The notes beneath the pieces were generated by a model. The model was not told the origin of the DNA. It ran no database searches and was given only the letters and a program-made list of their open reading frames with translations. This document shows positions 23,802-32,906 of a DNA stretch of 64,000 nt, in pieces. Position 1 is the first letter of the stretch, and each line of letters opens with the position of its first letter. The DNA comes from Melastoma dodecandrum (taxonomy: Eukaryota; Streptophyta; Magnoliopsida; Myrtales; Melastomataceae): assembly GCA_029817715.1 (NCBI GenBank), contig JARUPY010000371.1, positions 310,001 to 374,000 of the forward strand, in the 5' to 3' direction. The position numbers and the translations under genes are program-made.

Positions 23802-24734
23802 ATGAATTTCAGTCTCAAGCAGATTGCCGCTGGCGTGGCGTACGGTTTCGTTGGCCTTCTTGGCCTCAGCGCCGTTCTCGGCAGCTTCTACACTGTGAAC
23901 CAGACCGATCGCGTCGTCCTTCTTCGCCTCGGCGCGGCCCAGGATGGCTTCGTCGGCCCCGGTCCCCATTTCAAGACGCCTTTCCTCGACAGCACGCAGT
24001 CGGTCGAGGTGACGCAGCAGACCGTCCGCTGGGATGTCGCGCAGGACCATGACTGGCGCCAGGAAGCCTATAGCTCCGACCAGCAGCCCGCGAAAATGTC
24101 GATCAGCGTCCTCTGGCACGTCCCCGAGGCCCAGGTCGTCGCGCTCTACGAGAAGTACCGCAGCGTGGAAGGCGTGAAGGACAACCTGATCTACCGCCGC
24201 ATTCCGCAGGCCGTGAAGACGGTGTTCGGCCAATATACGGCCGTCTCCGCGATCCAGGACCGCGCAAAGCTGAACGCCGACATCATCAAGGCGATCCAGA
24301 CCGATCCGGAGATCGCACAGGCGCCGGTCATCATCGACGGCGTCCAGGTCGAGGACATCACCTTTTCGCCCGCCTACATCGAGTCGGTCGAGGCCGCGAT
24401 GCGGGCGCGCGTCGAGGTCCAGAAGATCGAGCAGCAGAAGCAGCAGCAGGAGATCAACGCGCAGATCACGGTGATCAATGCGAAGGCCGCTGCCGATGCC
24501 CAGGTCGCCCAGGCGACCGCAGAGGCGACGTCGACCAAGCTCCAGGGCGAGGCGCGCGCCGCGCTGATCAAGCTGAACGGCGATGCCGAGGCGGCGGCGA
24601 TCAAGGCCAAAGGCGACGCTTTGCGCGACAACCCGCAGCTCGTCGAGCTGACGAAGGCCGAGAAGTGGAACGGCGCTCTGCCGACGACCATGATCCCCGG
24701 CTCCACGGTGCCGTTCATCAGCGCAGGGAAGTAA
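23802..24734 (+). CDS. SPFH/band-7 (prohibitin, HflC-like) membrane protein
   Basis: 310 aa. One N-terminal membrane anchor (~7-28), then Y-T-V-N-Q-T-D-R-V-V-L-L-R-L-G and P-G-x-H-F-K-T-P-F, the SPFH start, and a long coiled coil rich in Q, A and E from ~205 to 285. Cytoplasmic or periplasmic ring-forming proteins of this family guard FtsH and membrane microdomains. Phage copies might protect against FtsH or superinfection (inference). tRNA-Val follows. Confidence 0.9.
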   Translation: MNFSLKQIAAGVAYGFVGLLGLSAVLGSFYTVNQTDRVVLLRLGAAQDGFVGPGPHFKTPFLDSTQSVEVTQQTVRWDVAQDHDWRQEAYSSDQQPAKMSISVLWHVPEAQVVALYEKYRSVEGVKDNLIYRRIPQAVKTVFGQYTAVSAIQDRAKLNADIIKAIQTDPEIAQAPVIIDGVQVEDITFSPAYIESVEAAMRARVEVQKIEQQKQQQEINAQITVINAKAAADAQVAQATAEATSTKLQGEARAALIKLNGDAEAAAIKAKGDALRDNPQLVELTKAEKWNGALPTTMIPGSTVPFISAGK

Positions 24735-24774
24735 GCAACAGGCGGGGCGCTCGGCGCCTCGCCCCTCACCAGAT

Positions 24775-24849
24775 GCGGACTTAGCTCAGCGGAAGAGCGT
24801 CTCCTTTACACGGAGAGGGCCGGGGGTTCGATCCCCTCAGTCCGTACCA
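24775..24849 (+). tRNA. tRNA-Val (anticodon UAC)
   Basis: Anticodon stem TCTCC/GGAGA with loop TTTACAC, T stem GGGGG/CCCCT type with TTCGATC, acceptor GCGGACT/AGTCCGT closed by a G-U pair, CCA encoded. No leader peptide is visible upstream, unlike the Thr and Glu clusters. Confidence 0.93.
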
Positions 24850-24856
24850 TCTACCC

Positions 24857-25609
24857 TCAATGACGCTTGATGAGCTTGATGATCCTGGGATCGAAGACGA
24901 CATAATTGTGCGTACCCTTCTCCCCTTCACGGCTATTCCCGTCGAGGTACTTCACACCGAGGATGCCCGCAGCCAAAAGATCGTTGGATGATTGCTTGTT
25001 GGGATTAGGGCATTTGCGCCTGTTCGTATTGAAGTTGCGCATCATGACGTACAGCACGTCGCCGGTATCATTGTCTTTGATCGCGTCAGGGACATACGAA
25101 GTGTAGGTTGCGGTCAAAGATTTGAGAGCCTTTTTGACAAACGGCGACTGGTTCCTGAAAGGAACATCATTTAAAAGAAACTTGCTGTCGTCTGGCAGTT
25201 CGACCTCATAGAGATGGCCACCAGAGAAAACGACGTCATCTATGTCGATGCTGTCCACGAGCTTTGACCATGCAGGGTCTTCGATATGAACCTGCTCTTC
25301 GCCGCGCCACTCCCAATCGCCATATTGCTGTTTGGTTCTTGTCTTATCCCAGTCGAAGTCGAGAAGAAGAGAGATAGCTTTCTGCGTCTCCTTGTCGAGC
25401 TTCTCGAATGGCACGCCGTTGTATGAGATATCAGAAAGCTTTTTGCGATAGTACTCGGCAACTTTGCGTTCTTCAGCAAAGTAAAGGCCGTATCCATAGG
25501 CGTCATGCCCTTCACCGGTTCCTATCTTGGCGATCTTGAAGACCGTAAAGCGGTGACGGCTTCCATGCCATACCGTTGCTTCATTGACGATGTCGAGCCA
25601 TTTGCGCAT
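24857..25609 (-). CDS. Tagged ADP-ribosyltransferase-like protein (polyvalent/MuF-associated type)
   Basis: 250 aa. The tag M-R-K-W-L-D-I-V-N-E is followed at once by V-W-H-G-S, then G-T-G-E-G ... Y-G-Y-G-L-Y-F-A-E near 40, and near the end G-V-K-Y-L-D-G-x-S-R with N-Y-V-V-F-D. This whole order is typical of the ART-like domain found in MuF and large polyvalent phage proteins. Late box ATAAATA 4 nt upstream. Probably packaged and injected. Confidence 0.82.
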   Translation of the reverse strand: MRKWLDIVNEATVWHGSRHRFTVFKIAKIGTGEGHDAYGYGLYFAEERKVAEYYRKKLSDISYNGVPFEKLDKETQKAISLLLDFDWDKTRTKQQYGDWEWRGEEQVHIEDPAWSKLVDSIDIDDVVFSGGHLYEVELPDDSKFLLNDVPFRNQSPFVKKALKSLTATYTSYVPDAIKDNDTGDVLYVMMRNFNTNRRKCPNPNKQSSNDLLAAGILGVKYLDGNSREGEKGTHNYVVFDPRIIKLIKRH

Positions 25610-25612
25610 GCA

Positions 25613-26533
25613 TTATTTATGACCATCGGCCAGCGGGTGGAGGTCGGCCACCATCGACATCTTCCGTCGATCGAGAACGTGCAGGTAGCCTTCCGTGGTC
25701 CCGATGTCGGCATGCCCGAGCAGCTCTTGCAGCGAGCGTAGGTCCTGCCCGTTGGCCAGCAGATGCGATGCGAAGGCGTGGCGCAGCTTGTGGGCCGACA
25801 ATCCGATTCCCGCCAGTCGAGCCGCGCTCTTCATCTCCAGGTCGACGGCTTGACGTGTCAGCGGCCTCCCTGGATTGCGCATCGAATGGAAGACCCACTC
25901 GCGCGGGCCCGGATCGTAGGCTTGGGAGAGATCACGCCAAAGCTCGATCGACGCGAGGGCGCGATCGTGAAGCAGGACCATCCGCTCCTTCGAGCCCTTA
26001 CCCTTGATCATCACCGCCATCGAGCCGCGCAGGTCCTTGGGCTTCAGCCGGAGGGCTTCGCTGATACGCATCCCAGAGGCGTAGAGCGTCTCCAGGAGGG
26101 CGGCGCGCCTCGCCAGTATCGCACGACCCCGAAGCTCAAGATCGCCGTCCTGGGCCCGTTTGTGGGCATCGTCGAGCACCTGGGCGACGATCTCTTCGGA
26201 GAGGCTCTTCGGTACACGCTGCGTACGGCGCATTGGATCAAGGAGATCGCTGGGGTCACTCTCGGCGCGCCCCTCCAGGAGGAGGAAGCGGCACAAGCCA
26301 CCGATCACAGCACGGCGATGCAACACAGTGGCGTCAGACAAATGTCGAAGGCTGTCGAGATACGCGACGATATCGTGCCGCGTCAGAGAGGGCAGGGCGA
26401 TGCCGTTCTTGTCGAGGAAGGCGAGGAAGCAACGGAGGTCGTTGCGATAGGTCTGGGCGCTGTCAGCGACGATCGAGCCTTCGGCAAGCGAGGCCTCGAT
26501 CCAAAGGTCGGCGAGCTGAGCGTTGGTCGGCAT
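25613..26533 (-). CDS. Tyrosine recombinase, XerC/D type
   Basis: 306 aa, intact. N-terminal SAM-like core-binding domain (~1-95). The catalytic domain has Arg in G-M-R-I-S-E-A-L, Lys in K-G-K-G-S-K-E-R, H-K-L-R-H-A-F-A-S-H, G-H-A-D-I-G-T-T and the Tyr nucleophile in G-Y-L-H-V. It could resolve genome multimers or insert cargo cassettes at a recombination site. No att or dif-like repeat was found next to it. Confidence 0.92.
   Translation of the reverse strand: MPTNAQLADLWIEASLAEGSIVADSAQTYRNDLRCFLAFLDKNGIALPSLTRHDIVAYLDSLRHLSDATVLHRRAVIGGLCRFLLLEGRAESDPSDLLDPMRRTQRVPKSLSEEIVAQVLDDAHKRAQDGDLELRGRAILARRAALLETLYASGMRISEALRLKPKDLRGSMAVMIKGKGSKERMVLLHDRALASIELWRDLSQAYDPGPREWVFHSMRNPGRPLTRQAVDLEMKSAARLAGIGLSAHKLRHAFASHLLANGQDLRSLQELLGHADIGTTEGYLHVLDRRKMSMVADLHPLADGHK
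25614..25620 (-). promoter_or_regulatory. Late promoter box ATAAATA
   Basis: 4 nt before the ATG at 25609; it overlaps the stop region of the upstream recombinase gene. Confidence 0.6.
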
Positions 26534-26567
26534 GGCGGCATGGTGCGCCGCCGACCTTAAGATGGTC

Positions 26568-27257
26568 TTAGAGGTACTTCAGGAGGAACAGCATAAGCGG
26601 AATCAGGCGCTCCATGTCGCTCTTCAGCTCGGAGGCGAGAACCAGATCGTCATCCTCTTGGTGCCAAGTCATCTCGTGCTGATCGGCGAGGCGTTCGATG
26701 GAATGCACCGCGATGATGTAGGTGCCGAGCTTCGACGGCACAAACTGCCGAAGTTGATGTCCGGTCTCATTTTGAAGCTGGAGGAAGCTCAGGTACGCGC
26801 TGTCCTCGACAAACCCATAATCCGAGACCGGGTCTTGATCCGGCACGTAACCATTGTTCTCGCGCCAATGCTTCTGATACTCCACCTCAAGCCGATGCGT
26901 TTCTGACGCATACTCGAAGCTTGTACCGTACGTCTTGATTTCCGCGAAGAAGGCATCCGCCAAATCAGCAAGTACATACTTGGTATCGAAGTCGCCGATA
27001 TCCTCGGGGAAGGCGCTGCTCGGATCGCTGAGCCTTGCACGCTCGGCATCGTGCTCGGCTCTCTTTTGCCTGAGCGTGTCGACGATTCTATCGATCCACT
27101 CGCCTGACGGCTTCAGATTGAAGTTGCGCATGCTCGCGGCCTTCGTCCAAACGTCGTTGATCTTCTTGATCAGCTCGTTCTTGTCGACGGGTTTTTGGTG
27201 GCGCGGCCTTGCGAGGACGGCCTTCATTGATGATATCGAGTGCGCTTCTGATTTCCA
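26568..27257 (-). CDS. Tagged hypothetical protein (frameshifted)
   Basis: ATG 27257 is preceded by TATAAATA and opens with the tag M-E-I-R-S-A-L-D-I-I-N-E. A one-base shift near 27190 moves reading into the main frame, which is helical and charged with V-D-T-L-R-Q-K-R-A-E-H. No known domain in the ~200 residues that follow. The tag and the promoter together identify the true start; a start further upstream in the main frame would be false. Confidence 0.65.
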   Translation of the reverse strand, partial: WKSEAHSISSMKAVLARPRHQKPVDKNELIKKINDVWTKAASMRNFNLKPSGEWIDRIVDTLRQKRAEHDAERARLSDPSSAFPEDIGDFDTKYVLADLADAFFAEIKTYGTSFEYASETHRLEVEYQKHWRENNGYVPDQDPVSDYGFVEDSAYLSFLQLQNETGHQLRQFVPSKLGTYIIAVHSIERLADQHEMTWHQEDDDLVLASELKSDMERLIPLMLFLLKYL

Positions 27258-27262
27258 TGAGG

Positions 27263-27270
27263 TATTTATA
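27263..27270 (-). promoter_or_regulatory. Late promoter box TATAAATA
   Basis: Full 8-of-8 T4 late consensus, 5 nt before the ATG at 27257. Confidence 0.65.
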
Positions 27271-27339
27271 AGCATATCCACGTTGACGTCGAGATGAAAA
27301 TCACGTATGTGTTGTGCTTTAGTTCCCAAGAGGATTTCG

Positions 27340-28144
27340 ATGTCATTTGAGATCGTCCCGGCCGAGCGGGCCAACGGCAGCATCGGTGGAGCCCTCTATG
27401 GGTCGTCGGTGCGTGTCCTGGCGCGCTCGCCGGATAAGGTGCTGTTCTCAGGCTGCAACGGCATCCACGTCTTCGCCGACCGGGCGAATACGCGAAACGC
27501 TTGGTCGCACAATCACCATCGCGTCGCGAACGGTCGCGTCTCGACCGCGACGATCAAGGACGCTGCCGCAGGCATCGATCGCTTCTTCGAGGCAGGGGTG
27601 TCGACGCTCGTCGTGGAGGCTTGGGGCAAGAAGGGCACCCTCCTCATCAATGGCGGCGGCCTCCCGATGGAGAAGCCTCGCGTCGAGAGACAGAGGGACT
27701 ACGAGGCGGCCTATACGCAAAAGACCTGCGCGTGGTCGGCCGATTTGACCGGCCGCTTACCCATCTGCAAGCAGTGCGGCAAAAGCCTCGAACCGTACTT
27801 GCAAGGTCACGGCTTCAACTCGCACATGGGTGATGATCACCCGAAGACCTCTGGCCGACTGCCAGAAGCTGACGAACCACGAGATCGTGCAGATCAGAGG
27901 GTATAGCTCCATCGAGCGTGCCCACTTTGTGGAGCACTTCTTCACCTGGGACGGCGTCAGCACGGAGAAGGAGCACTTCTGCTCCGACAGATGCGCTTTG
28001 AAGTATGCGCGCCGCGCCGTCGAGGAACTGCCGCCGCTGGAGGTGGGGAAGGAGCCGTCGAAGCCGGTGAGGCGCGAGTATGTGAGCAAGAGCTATGGGC
28101 CCGAAAGGCCCCCGCTGACGACCATGCCCGGCTATGAGACCTAG
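27340..28144 (+). CDS. Zinc-containing hypothetical protein (frameshifted)
   Basis: ATG 27340. The N-terminal ~120 residues are beta-rich. C-x2-C (C-K-Q-C-G-K) with two His follows, then near 27850 the frame changes and continues L-A-D-C-Q-K-L-T-N-H-E-I, ending in a second cysteine pair (F-C-S-D-R-C). Both frames are open over 74 nt; they could be two overlapping genes, but the H-P-x-T-x-A-D-C-Q-x-L-T-N continuity favours one gene with an indel. Confidence 0.6.
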
Positions 28145-28428
28145 GCTTGCGCAGCCTTCAGGGCTTCGATGCCCGCCTTGCGGGTGATCAGCTTAAAGCC
28201 GCGAGCCTCGGCAATGCCTTCGAGAGCACGGCGGGCTTCAGCGAGGGTCGCGACGCCGGTCGCCATGGCATTCTCCTCGGCCTCGGTCAGCTTGATGCTG
28301 CTACCGACCGAGAAAGAGAAGGTACGACCGCCATATTGGGGCTTCTCAATCGAGCCGATGTACGATTCTGCGTCGATACCGGCGAGGACGACATCATACC
28401 AGAAAACGATGCGATCGGTCAAAAGCAA
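28141..28428 (-). CDS. Hypothetical protein
   Basis: 95 aa. Beta-rich N-terminus followed by a helical, alanine-rich C-terminus. Not recognised. Convergent with the zinc-containing gene. Confidence 0.65.
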   Translation of the reverse strand: MLLTDRIVFWYDVVLAGIDAESYIGSIEKPQYGGRTFSFSVGSSIKLTEAEENAMATGVATLAEARRALEGIAEARGFKLITRKAGIEALKAAQA

Positions 28429-28548
28429 GCCTCACGAGCAATTTGATCACAATACAGTATATCTCAGGATTGTCAAGCGGCGCCAGCACGCTTACGGCCC
28501 TCCATTTATGAGCTTGACTGAAAGCAAATACCTGCTAGTATAGCCGAA

Positions 28549-28803
28549 TTGCCGATGGAGATTTTCATGGAAGACATTGAGATCGAGACCGTCAAGGACC
28601 TCAAGGCATACATCAAGAAGGCCAAGACCGTTGTTGTTCAGGTTCGCTTCGGTCTCAGTGAAAGCTGGATCAAGATCGCCAAGACCGAGATTCCTGCGCT
28701 GGTCACGGGCTTCACCAACAAAACGACGCCCGAAGAGATGGAAATGTACTCGGGCCGCTTCGGCACCTACAACGAGGCCGATTCGATCCTTTATCTCGGC
28801 TAG
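28549..28803 (+). CDS. Small hypothetical protein
   Basis: 84 aa (starts at 28549, 28555 or 28567 possible). Alpha/beta, with D-L-K-A-Y-I-K-K-A-K-T-V-V-V-Q-V. No family recognised. Confidence 0.65.
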   Translation: MPMEIFMEDIEIETVKDLKAYIKKAKTVVVQVRFGLSESWIKIAKTEIPALVTGFTNKTTPEEMEMYSGRFGTYNEADSILYLG

Positions 28804-28838
28804 GCGCTTTACCTCCAACTCAAGACGAGCACCAACGT

Positions 28839-29138
28839 ATGGCGAAGATCAAGTTCACGTCCGCACAACTGCGGAAGCTCCGCAGACTCGCGGATCAGAC
28901 CCAGGCCGCGTTCGAGCAAGCTCGCGAGATCGCCGCCGATGCTCGCGACAAGGCCGACGCCACAGAAGAGAAATACGATCAGCGTTCGGAGCGGTGGCAG
29001 GATAGCGAGGCGGCCGAGAATGCGCGTGGAGAACTCCAGGATTTCCGGGCCCTCTGCGACACGATCGAGCAGTTCGCCGACGACGCCGAGAACGCGCAGC
29101 ACGACCTGGATTCGATGCTTTCCGATCTCGGATCGTAG
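28839..29138 (+). CDS. Coiled-coil protein
   Basis: 99 aa, almost wholly helical and charged (A-A-D-A-R-D-K-A-D-A-T-E-E-K). Probably a coiled coil. Function unknown. Confidence 0.7.
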   Translation: MAKIKFTSAQLRKLRRLADQTQAAFEQAREIAADARDKADATEEKYDQRSERWQDSEAAENARGELQDFRALCDTIEQFADDAENAQHDLDSMLSDLGS

Positions 29139-29141
29139 CGA

Positions 29142-29621
29142 TCAGCTTCGGCTGAACCACCAGATGGCGGCGACGGTCAGCGCTGCAAAAGCCAGCAGCG
29201 CCACCGTCCCAAATGGCTCCCATGGCCTGCGCTTCGCTTCGCGCTCCTGAAGGACGCGTTGCATGCGCGGGCTGTCTTCCATGCTGAGATATCGAGCATC
29301 GGGAAGCCGCTTCGTGCCGCGCCCCAGGAGCCGGGCGCAGGGCAGGCACCACTGGACCTTCGTGCCGCCCATCGAAGCGATGCGGCAGAGATCGAGGATG
29401 TAGTCGCTGTCGTGCTCCAGGCTTGCCATGTGCGGCACGGACACCGCCCAGGTATCCTCCGCCTGCATCTTGCCGCAGGACGAGCATTTGAAGCGCGTGA
29501 CGGCGATGTACGGGCGCAGTCCCGCGTTCAGTCCTAGCAGCCGACCAACGATGTCGATCGGCAGGTATGACGGGTTGCTGGACAGCATCTCCCGGAAGTC
29601 AGAAGGCGCGGTTTCGGTCAC
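29142..29621 (-). CDS. Zinc-site protein with C-terminal membrane anchor
   Basis: 159 aa from GTG 29621, overlapping the thrS stop. C-S-S-C-G-K near 46 and W-C-L-P-C near 91 form a zinc site; the last ~22 residues are a membrane span (tail anchor). Co-transcribed with thrS. Function unknown. Confidence 0.7.
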   Translation of the reverse strand: MTETAPSDFREMLSSNPSYLPIDIVGRLLGLNAGLRPYIAVTRFKCSSCGKMQAEDTWAVSVPHMASLEHDSDYILDLCRIASMGGTKVQWCLPCARLLGRGTKRLPDARYLSMEDSPRMQRVLQEREAKRRPWEPFGTVALLAFAALTVAAIWWFSRS

Positions 29622-31570
29622 ACCTGCATCTCCTCGTAGCGACGCTTGAAGTCCGGCGCGCGCGCCTCGCGCATGAGCAGCTTGATGGCTTCGCTCGCCT
29701 TCATGCTCGTCGTCGCCTGCTCGCCAAGCCTGCGGATCGAGACAGTCATCTCCTCGACCTCCTTGCGGCCGACGACGAAGAGGATCGGCACCTTGGTGAG
29801 CGAATGGTCGCGGACCTTGGAGTTGATCTTCTCGTTGCGAAGGTCGACCTCTACGCGGAGCCCCACACGCCGCGCCATGCCAGCCACCTTATCAGCGTAT
29901 TCGTCGGCGTCGCTGACGATCGTCGCAATGACGACCTGGACCGGCGCGAGCCACAATGGAAGCTTACCGGCATAGTGCTCGATCAGGATGCCGATGAAGC
30001 GCTCCATCGAGCCGAGGATCGCGCGGTGCAACATGACCGGCGTCACCTTCTCTGAGTGCTCGTCGATGTAGAAGGCGCCGAAGCGGGTAGGGAGGTTGAA
30101 GTCGATCTGCGTTGTCCCGCACTGCCATTCGCGGCCGATCGCGTCGCGCAGCGTGTATTCTAGCTTGGGGCCGTAGAAGGCGCCCTCGCCCGGATTGACG
30201 TCCGTCTGGATGCCGCTTGCCTTGATGACGTCGATCGCGTGGAAGAGGGCGGTCTCCGCCTTGTCCCAGGCTTCATCGCTTCCCACGCGCTTCTCAGGAC
30301 GCAGGGCGAGCTTCACCACGATGTCGGTGAAGCCGAAGTCGTGGTAGATCGCCAGGATCAGCTCGTTGATCTTCAGGACCTCGTCCTGAATTTGATCTTC
30401 GGTGCAGAAGATGTGCGCGTCGTCCTGCGTGAAGGCGCGCACGCGCATGATGCCGTGCAATGCGCCGCTCGGCTCATAGCGGTGCACGATCCCGAACTCG
30501 GCGATGCGGATCGGAAGGTCGCGATAGGACTTCAAGCCGTTCTTGTAGACGGCGACGTGGCCGGGACAGTTCATCGGCTTCAGCGCGAAGACACGATCGT
30601 CCTCAGTCTGCGTGACGAACATGTTCTCGCGATAGGCCTCCCAATGGCCAGAAGTCTCCCACAGAGCGCGATCGAGGACCTGCGGGGTGTTCACCTCGAT
30701 GTAGCCTGCCTCCTCCTGCTGGCGGCGCATGTAGGCGATCAGAGACTGGAACAGGGTCCAGCCCTTCGGGTGCCAGAAGATTGTCCCTGGTCCCTCCTCC
30801 TGGAAGTGGAACAGGTCCATTTCCCGGCCGAGTCGGCGGTGGTCGCGCTTCTCGATCTCTTCGAGACGACGAAGGTAGGCGTCGAGCGCCTCCTGGGTCG
30901 CGAAGGCGGTCGCGTAGATGCGCTGGAGCTGTGGCTTGGTGCTATCGCCGCGCCAGTACGATCCTGCGACCTTCATGAGCTTGAACGCCTGACCTATCTT
31001 GCCGGTAGACGTCATGTGCGGCCCGCGGCAGAGGTCGATCCAATCGCCCTGCTTGTAGATGCGCAGACCTTCATCCTGAGGGATCGACGCCACCAGCTCG
31101 CACTTGAAGCCTTCGCCTTTGTTGGCGAAGAACTCGGTCGCCTTCTCGCGCGACCAGTGCTCGACCACAAATGGGCTGTCCTTCGCGATGATCTCCCGCA
31201 TGCGCTTTTCGATGGCCGGGAAATCCTCGGGCGTGAACGGCTGCTTCGTGTGGAAGTCGTAGTAGAAGCCGTTCTCAATGACCGGGCCGATGGTGACCTT
31301 CGTGCCGGGGAACAGCGATTGTACAGCCTCCGCCATGACGTGCGCCGCATCGTGCCGGATCAGTTCGAGGCAGCGCGGATCGTCTCGCGAGAGAAATTCG
31401 ATCGCGTAGTCGCCGTCGAGCGTCGAGTCGAGATCGACCACCATCCCGTTGATCGTCATGGCAACGGTTCGCTTCAGCAGGGAAGGGGAGATCGACTTAG
31501 CGATGTCGACGCCCGAGACGCCGGGCTCGAACTGGCGCTGCGCGCCATCGGGGAAGGTGAAGGTGTTCAT
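29618..31570 (-). CDS. thrS: Threonyl-tRNA synthetase, full length
   Basis: 650 aa, uninterrupted. It attaches threonine to tRNA-Thr. Order of domains: TGS (~1-62), N2 editing domain with H-x3-H (H-D-A-A-H) near 74 and C-R-G-P-H near 180, class II catalytic core with zinc Cys in M-N-C-P-G-H and motif 2 around R-Y-E-P-S-G, motif 3 G-S-M-E-R-F, and the C-terminal anticodon-binding domain (P-V-Q-V-V-I-A). Both catalysis and editing residues are kept, so it should be active. It resembles alphaproteobacterial enzymes and was presumably taken from a host. The window also has three tRNA-Thr genes and a Thr leader. Confidence 0.95.
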   Translation of the reverse strand: MNTFTFPDGAQRQFEPGVSGVDIAKSISPSLLKRTVAMTINGMVVDLDSTLDGDYAIEFLSRDDPRCLELIRHDAAHVMAEAVQSLFPGTKVTIGPVIENGFYYDFHTKQPFTPEDFPAIEKRMREIIAKDSPFVVEHWSREKATEFFANKGEGFKCELVASIPQDEGLRIYKQGDWIDLCRGPHMTSTGKIGQAFKLMKVAGSYWRGDSTKPQLQRIYATAFATQEALDAYLRRLEEIEKRDHRRLGREMDLFHFQEEGPGTIFWHPKGWTLFQSLIAYMRRQQEEAGYIEVNTPQVLDRALWETSGHWEAYRENMFVTQTEDDRVFALKPMNCPGHVAVYKNGLKSYRDLPIRIAEFGIVHRYEPSGALHGIMRVRAFTQDDAHIFCTEDQIQDEVLKINELILAIYHDFGFTDIVVKLALRPEKRVGSDEAWDKAETALFHAIDVIKASGIQTDVNPGEGAFYGPKLEYTLRDAIGREWQCGTTQIDFNLPTRFGAFYIDEHSEKVTPVMLHRAILGSMERFIGILIEHYAGKLPLWLAPVQVVIATIVSDADEYADKVAGMARRVGLRVEVDLRNEKINSKVRDHSLTKVPILFVVGRKEVEEMTVSIRRLGEQATTSMKASEAIKLLMREARAPDFKRRYEEMQV

Positions 31571-31639
31571 GCGCGCGCCATAGCATGCGCATTTTCGCTC
31601 GCCTACGGATTTTCGTCGGAAATCCTGCGCATGCGACGA

Positions 31640-32240
31640 CTACGAGAAGGGGTCGGTGATGACCGGCGTGTCGCCGCGTAGCATGATATTCTCGCTATGA
31701 ATGTCTAGGTTGACCTTCTTTTTCAACTCCGCAATGTCGTTGAGGATGTCCGTGTAGCCGGGGTATTTTCTATCGAACATGTCTCGGATCAGGTACCGAT
31801 GCTCATCGAAAGTCGAGTCGTCCAGGTATTCTAAGGTCTTATCGACAATCCAGAAATCCGACTGTGGAAGCGGCTCTAGGCGCTCCATGCGGACCATGTA
31901 GAAAAACCGACCCAGCTTGATGAACTTACCTCGGAACTTCGGCACGTAAGGACTGTCTTGATGACCAAGGCAGTAGCGGACCCAGGCAATATAGGACATG
32001 TCCCATTCGAAATATCTTGATAACATCGTTCGACGACGGCGCGGCAAACACAATGCCGAAGGTGCCTTGCTGGCCGAGACGCTGGAAGCCTCGCTTGCGC
32101 AACTTGCCGTAAACGTACGCGAGGAACTCATCGTTGTCGACCAGCTCATCGTCGGCCAAACCCTTGAGGTATTCCAAGTCCTTGTCGGCCTTGTAGCCTG
32201 TAAGCTCATTGATGATATTGATCGATTCGCGTATCTGCAT
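31640..32240 (-). CDS. Tagged protein-kinase-like protein 1 (frameshifted)
   Basis: Tag M-Q-I-R-E-S-I-N-I-I-N-E, then a helical N-part and a kinase-like core: glycine loop G-T-F-G-I-V-F, V-I-K-I-F with the usual Lys, catalytic-loop-like D-I-H-S-E-N and metal Asp in V-I-T-D-P-F at the C-terminus. One shift near 32005. First of three tandem paralogs (31640-33521), each with its own late box. Likely a head-delivered kinase acting on host proteins. Confidence 0.75.
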
Positions 32241-32244
32241 CCTT

Positions 32245-32251
32245 TATTTAC
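32245..32251 (-). promoter_or_regulatory. Late promoter box GTAAATA
   Basis: 4 nt before the ATG at 32240. Confidence 0.55.
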
Positions 32252-32299
32252 TGATCGACAAGAAAAGATCGGCGAAGATCGGGCGCCTACATCAAGCTG

Positions 32300-32891
32300 T
32301 CAAATGAAGGGATCGGTGATGACCGGCGTGTCGCCGCGCATCATGACGTTCGATTGATGTAGATCGATGAAGAACTTGCCGCGCTGGGATCGGATGTAGT
32401 CTAGGATATCGACGATACCCGGCAGATATTCGGCCGCCTCGCGACGATCGCGGACGAACCATTTTTCCAGGTCAGGGGGCACTAACATATCCTTCGATGA
32501 ACTTGAAGATGCGATTGTGGCGATACATGACTGGAGATAGCTCTTCCATGCGCACCGCGAAGAGATGATCCGTGAGCTGCACGAACTTGCCACGAAACTT
32601 GGGAACGTATGGGCTGTCCTGATGCGCAAGGCAGTAGCGCACCCAGGCGATATACGGCGCGTCGTTGAAGAACACCTTGATGACGTAGTCTCCGCCCGGC
32701 GCCTGGAAAACAACCCCCTTCGCGCCCGCCTCGCCCATCATCTCAAAGCCCTGGTCCTGAAGATAAGCTTCGATGCGATCGATGTAGTTGCCAGCATCAT
32801 CGTTTGCGATCTTCTTCAGCCGGGCCAACGTATCGTTGGATTTGAAGCCAGTTAGCTCGTTGATGATGTCGAGAGATTCACGGATGTCCAT
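32300..32891 (-). CDS. Tagged protein-kinase-like protein 2 (frameshifted)
   Basis: Tag M-D-I-R-E-S-L-D-I-I-N-E. Same order as its neighbours (V-I-K-V-F, Y-V-P-K-F-R-G-K-F, D-L-H-Q-S-N, V-I-T-D-P-F), but the loop reads G-A-K-G-V-V-F. A shift near 32487 breaks the middle. Confidence 0.75.
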
Positions 32892-32895
32892 ATCG

Positions 32896-32902
32896 TATTT
32901 AT
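32896..32902 (-). promoter_or_regulatory. Late promoter box ATAAATA
   Basis: 4 nt before the ATG at 32891. Confidence 0.6.
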
Positions 32903-32906
32903 GGAT

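Noticed and set aside
25613..26533. Attachment site next to the tyrosine recombinase
   Set aside because: No tRNA-end duplication or dif-like inverted repeat found within a few hundred bases; tRNA-Val at 24775 shows no repeat copy nearby.
30239..31681. 480-codon rightward frame opposite thrS
   Set aside because: Antisense of a highly conserved synthetase; coding signal belongs to thrS.
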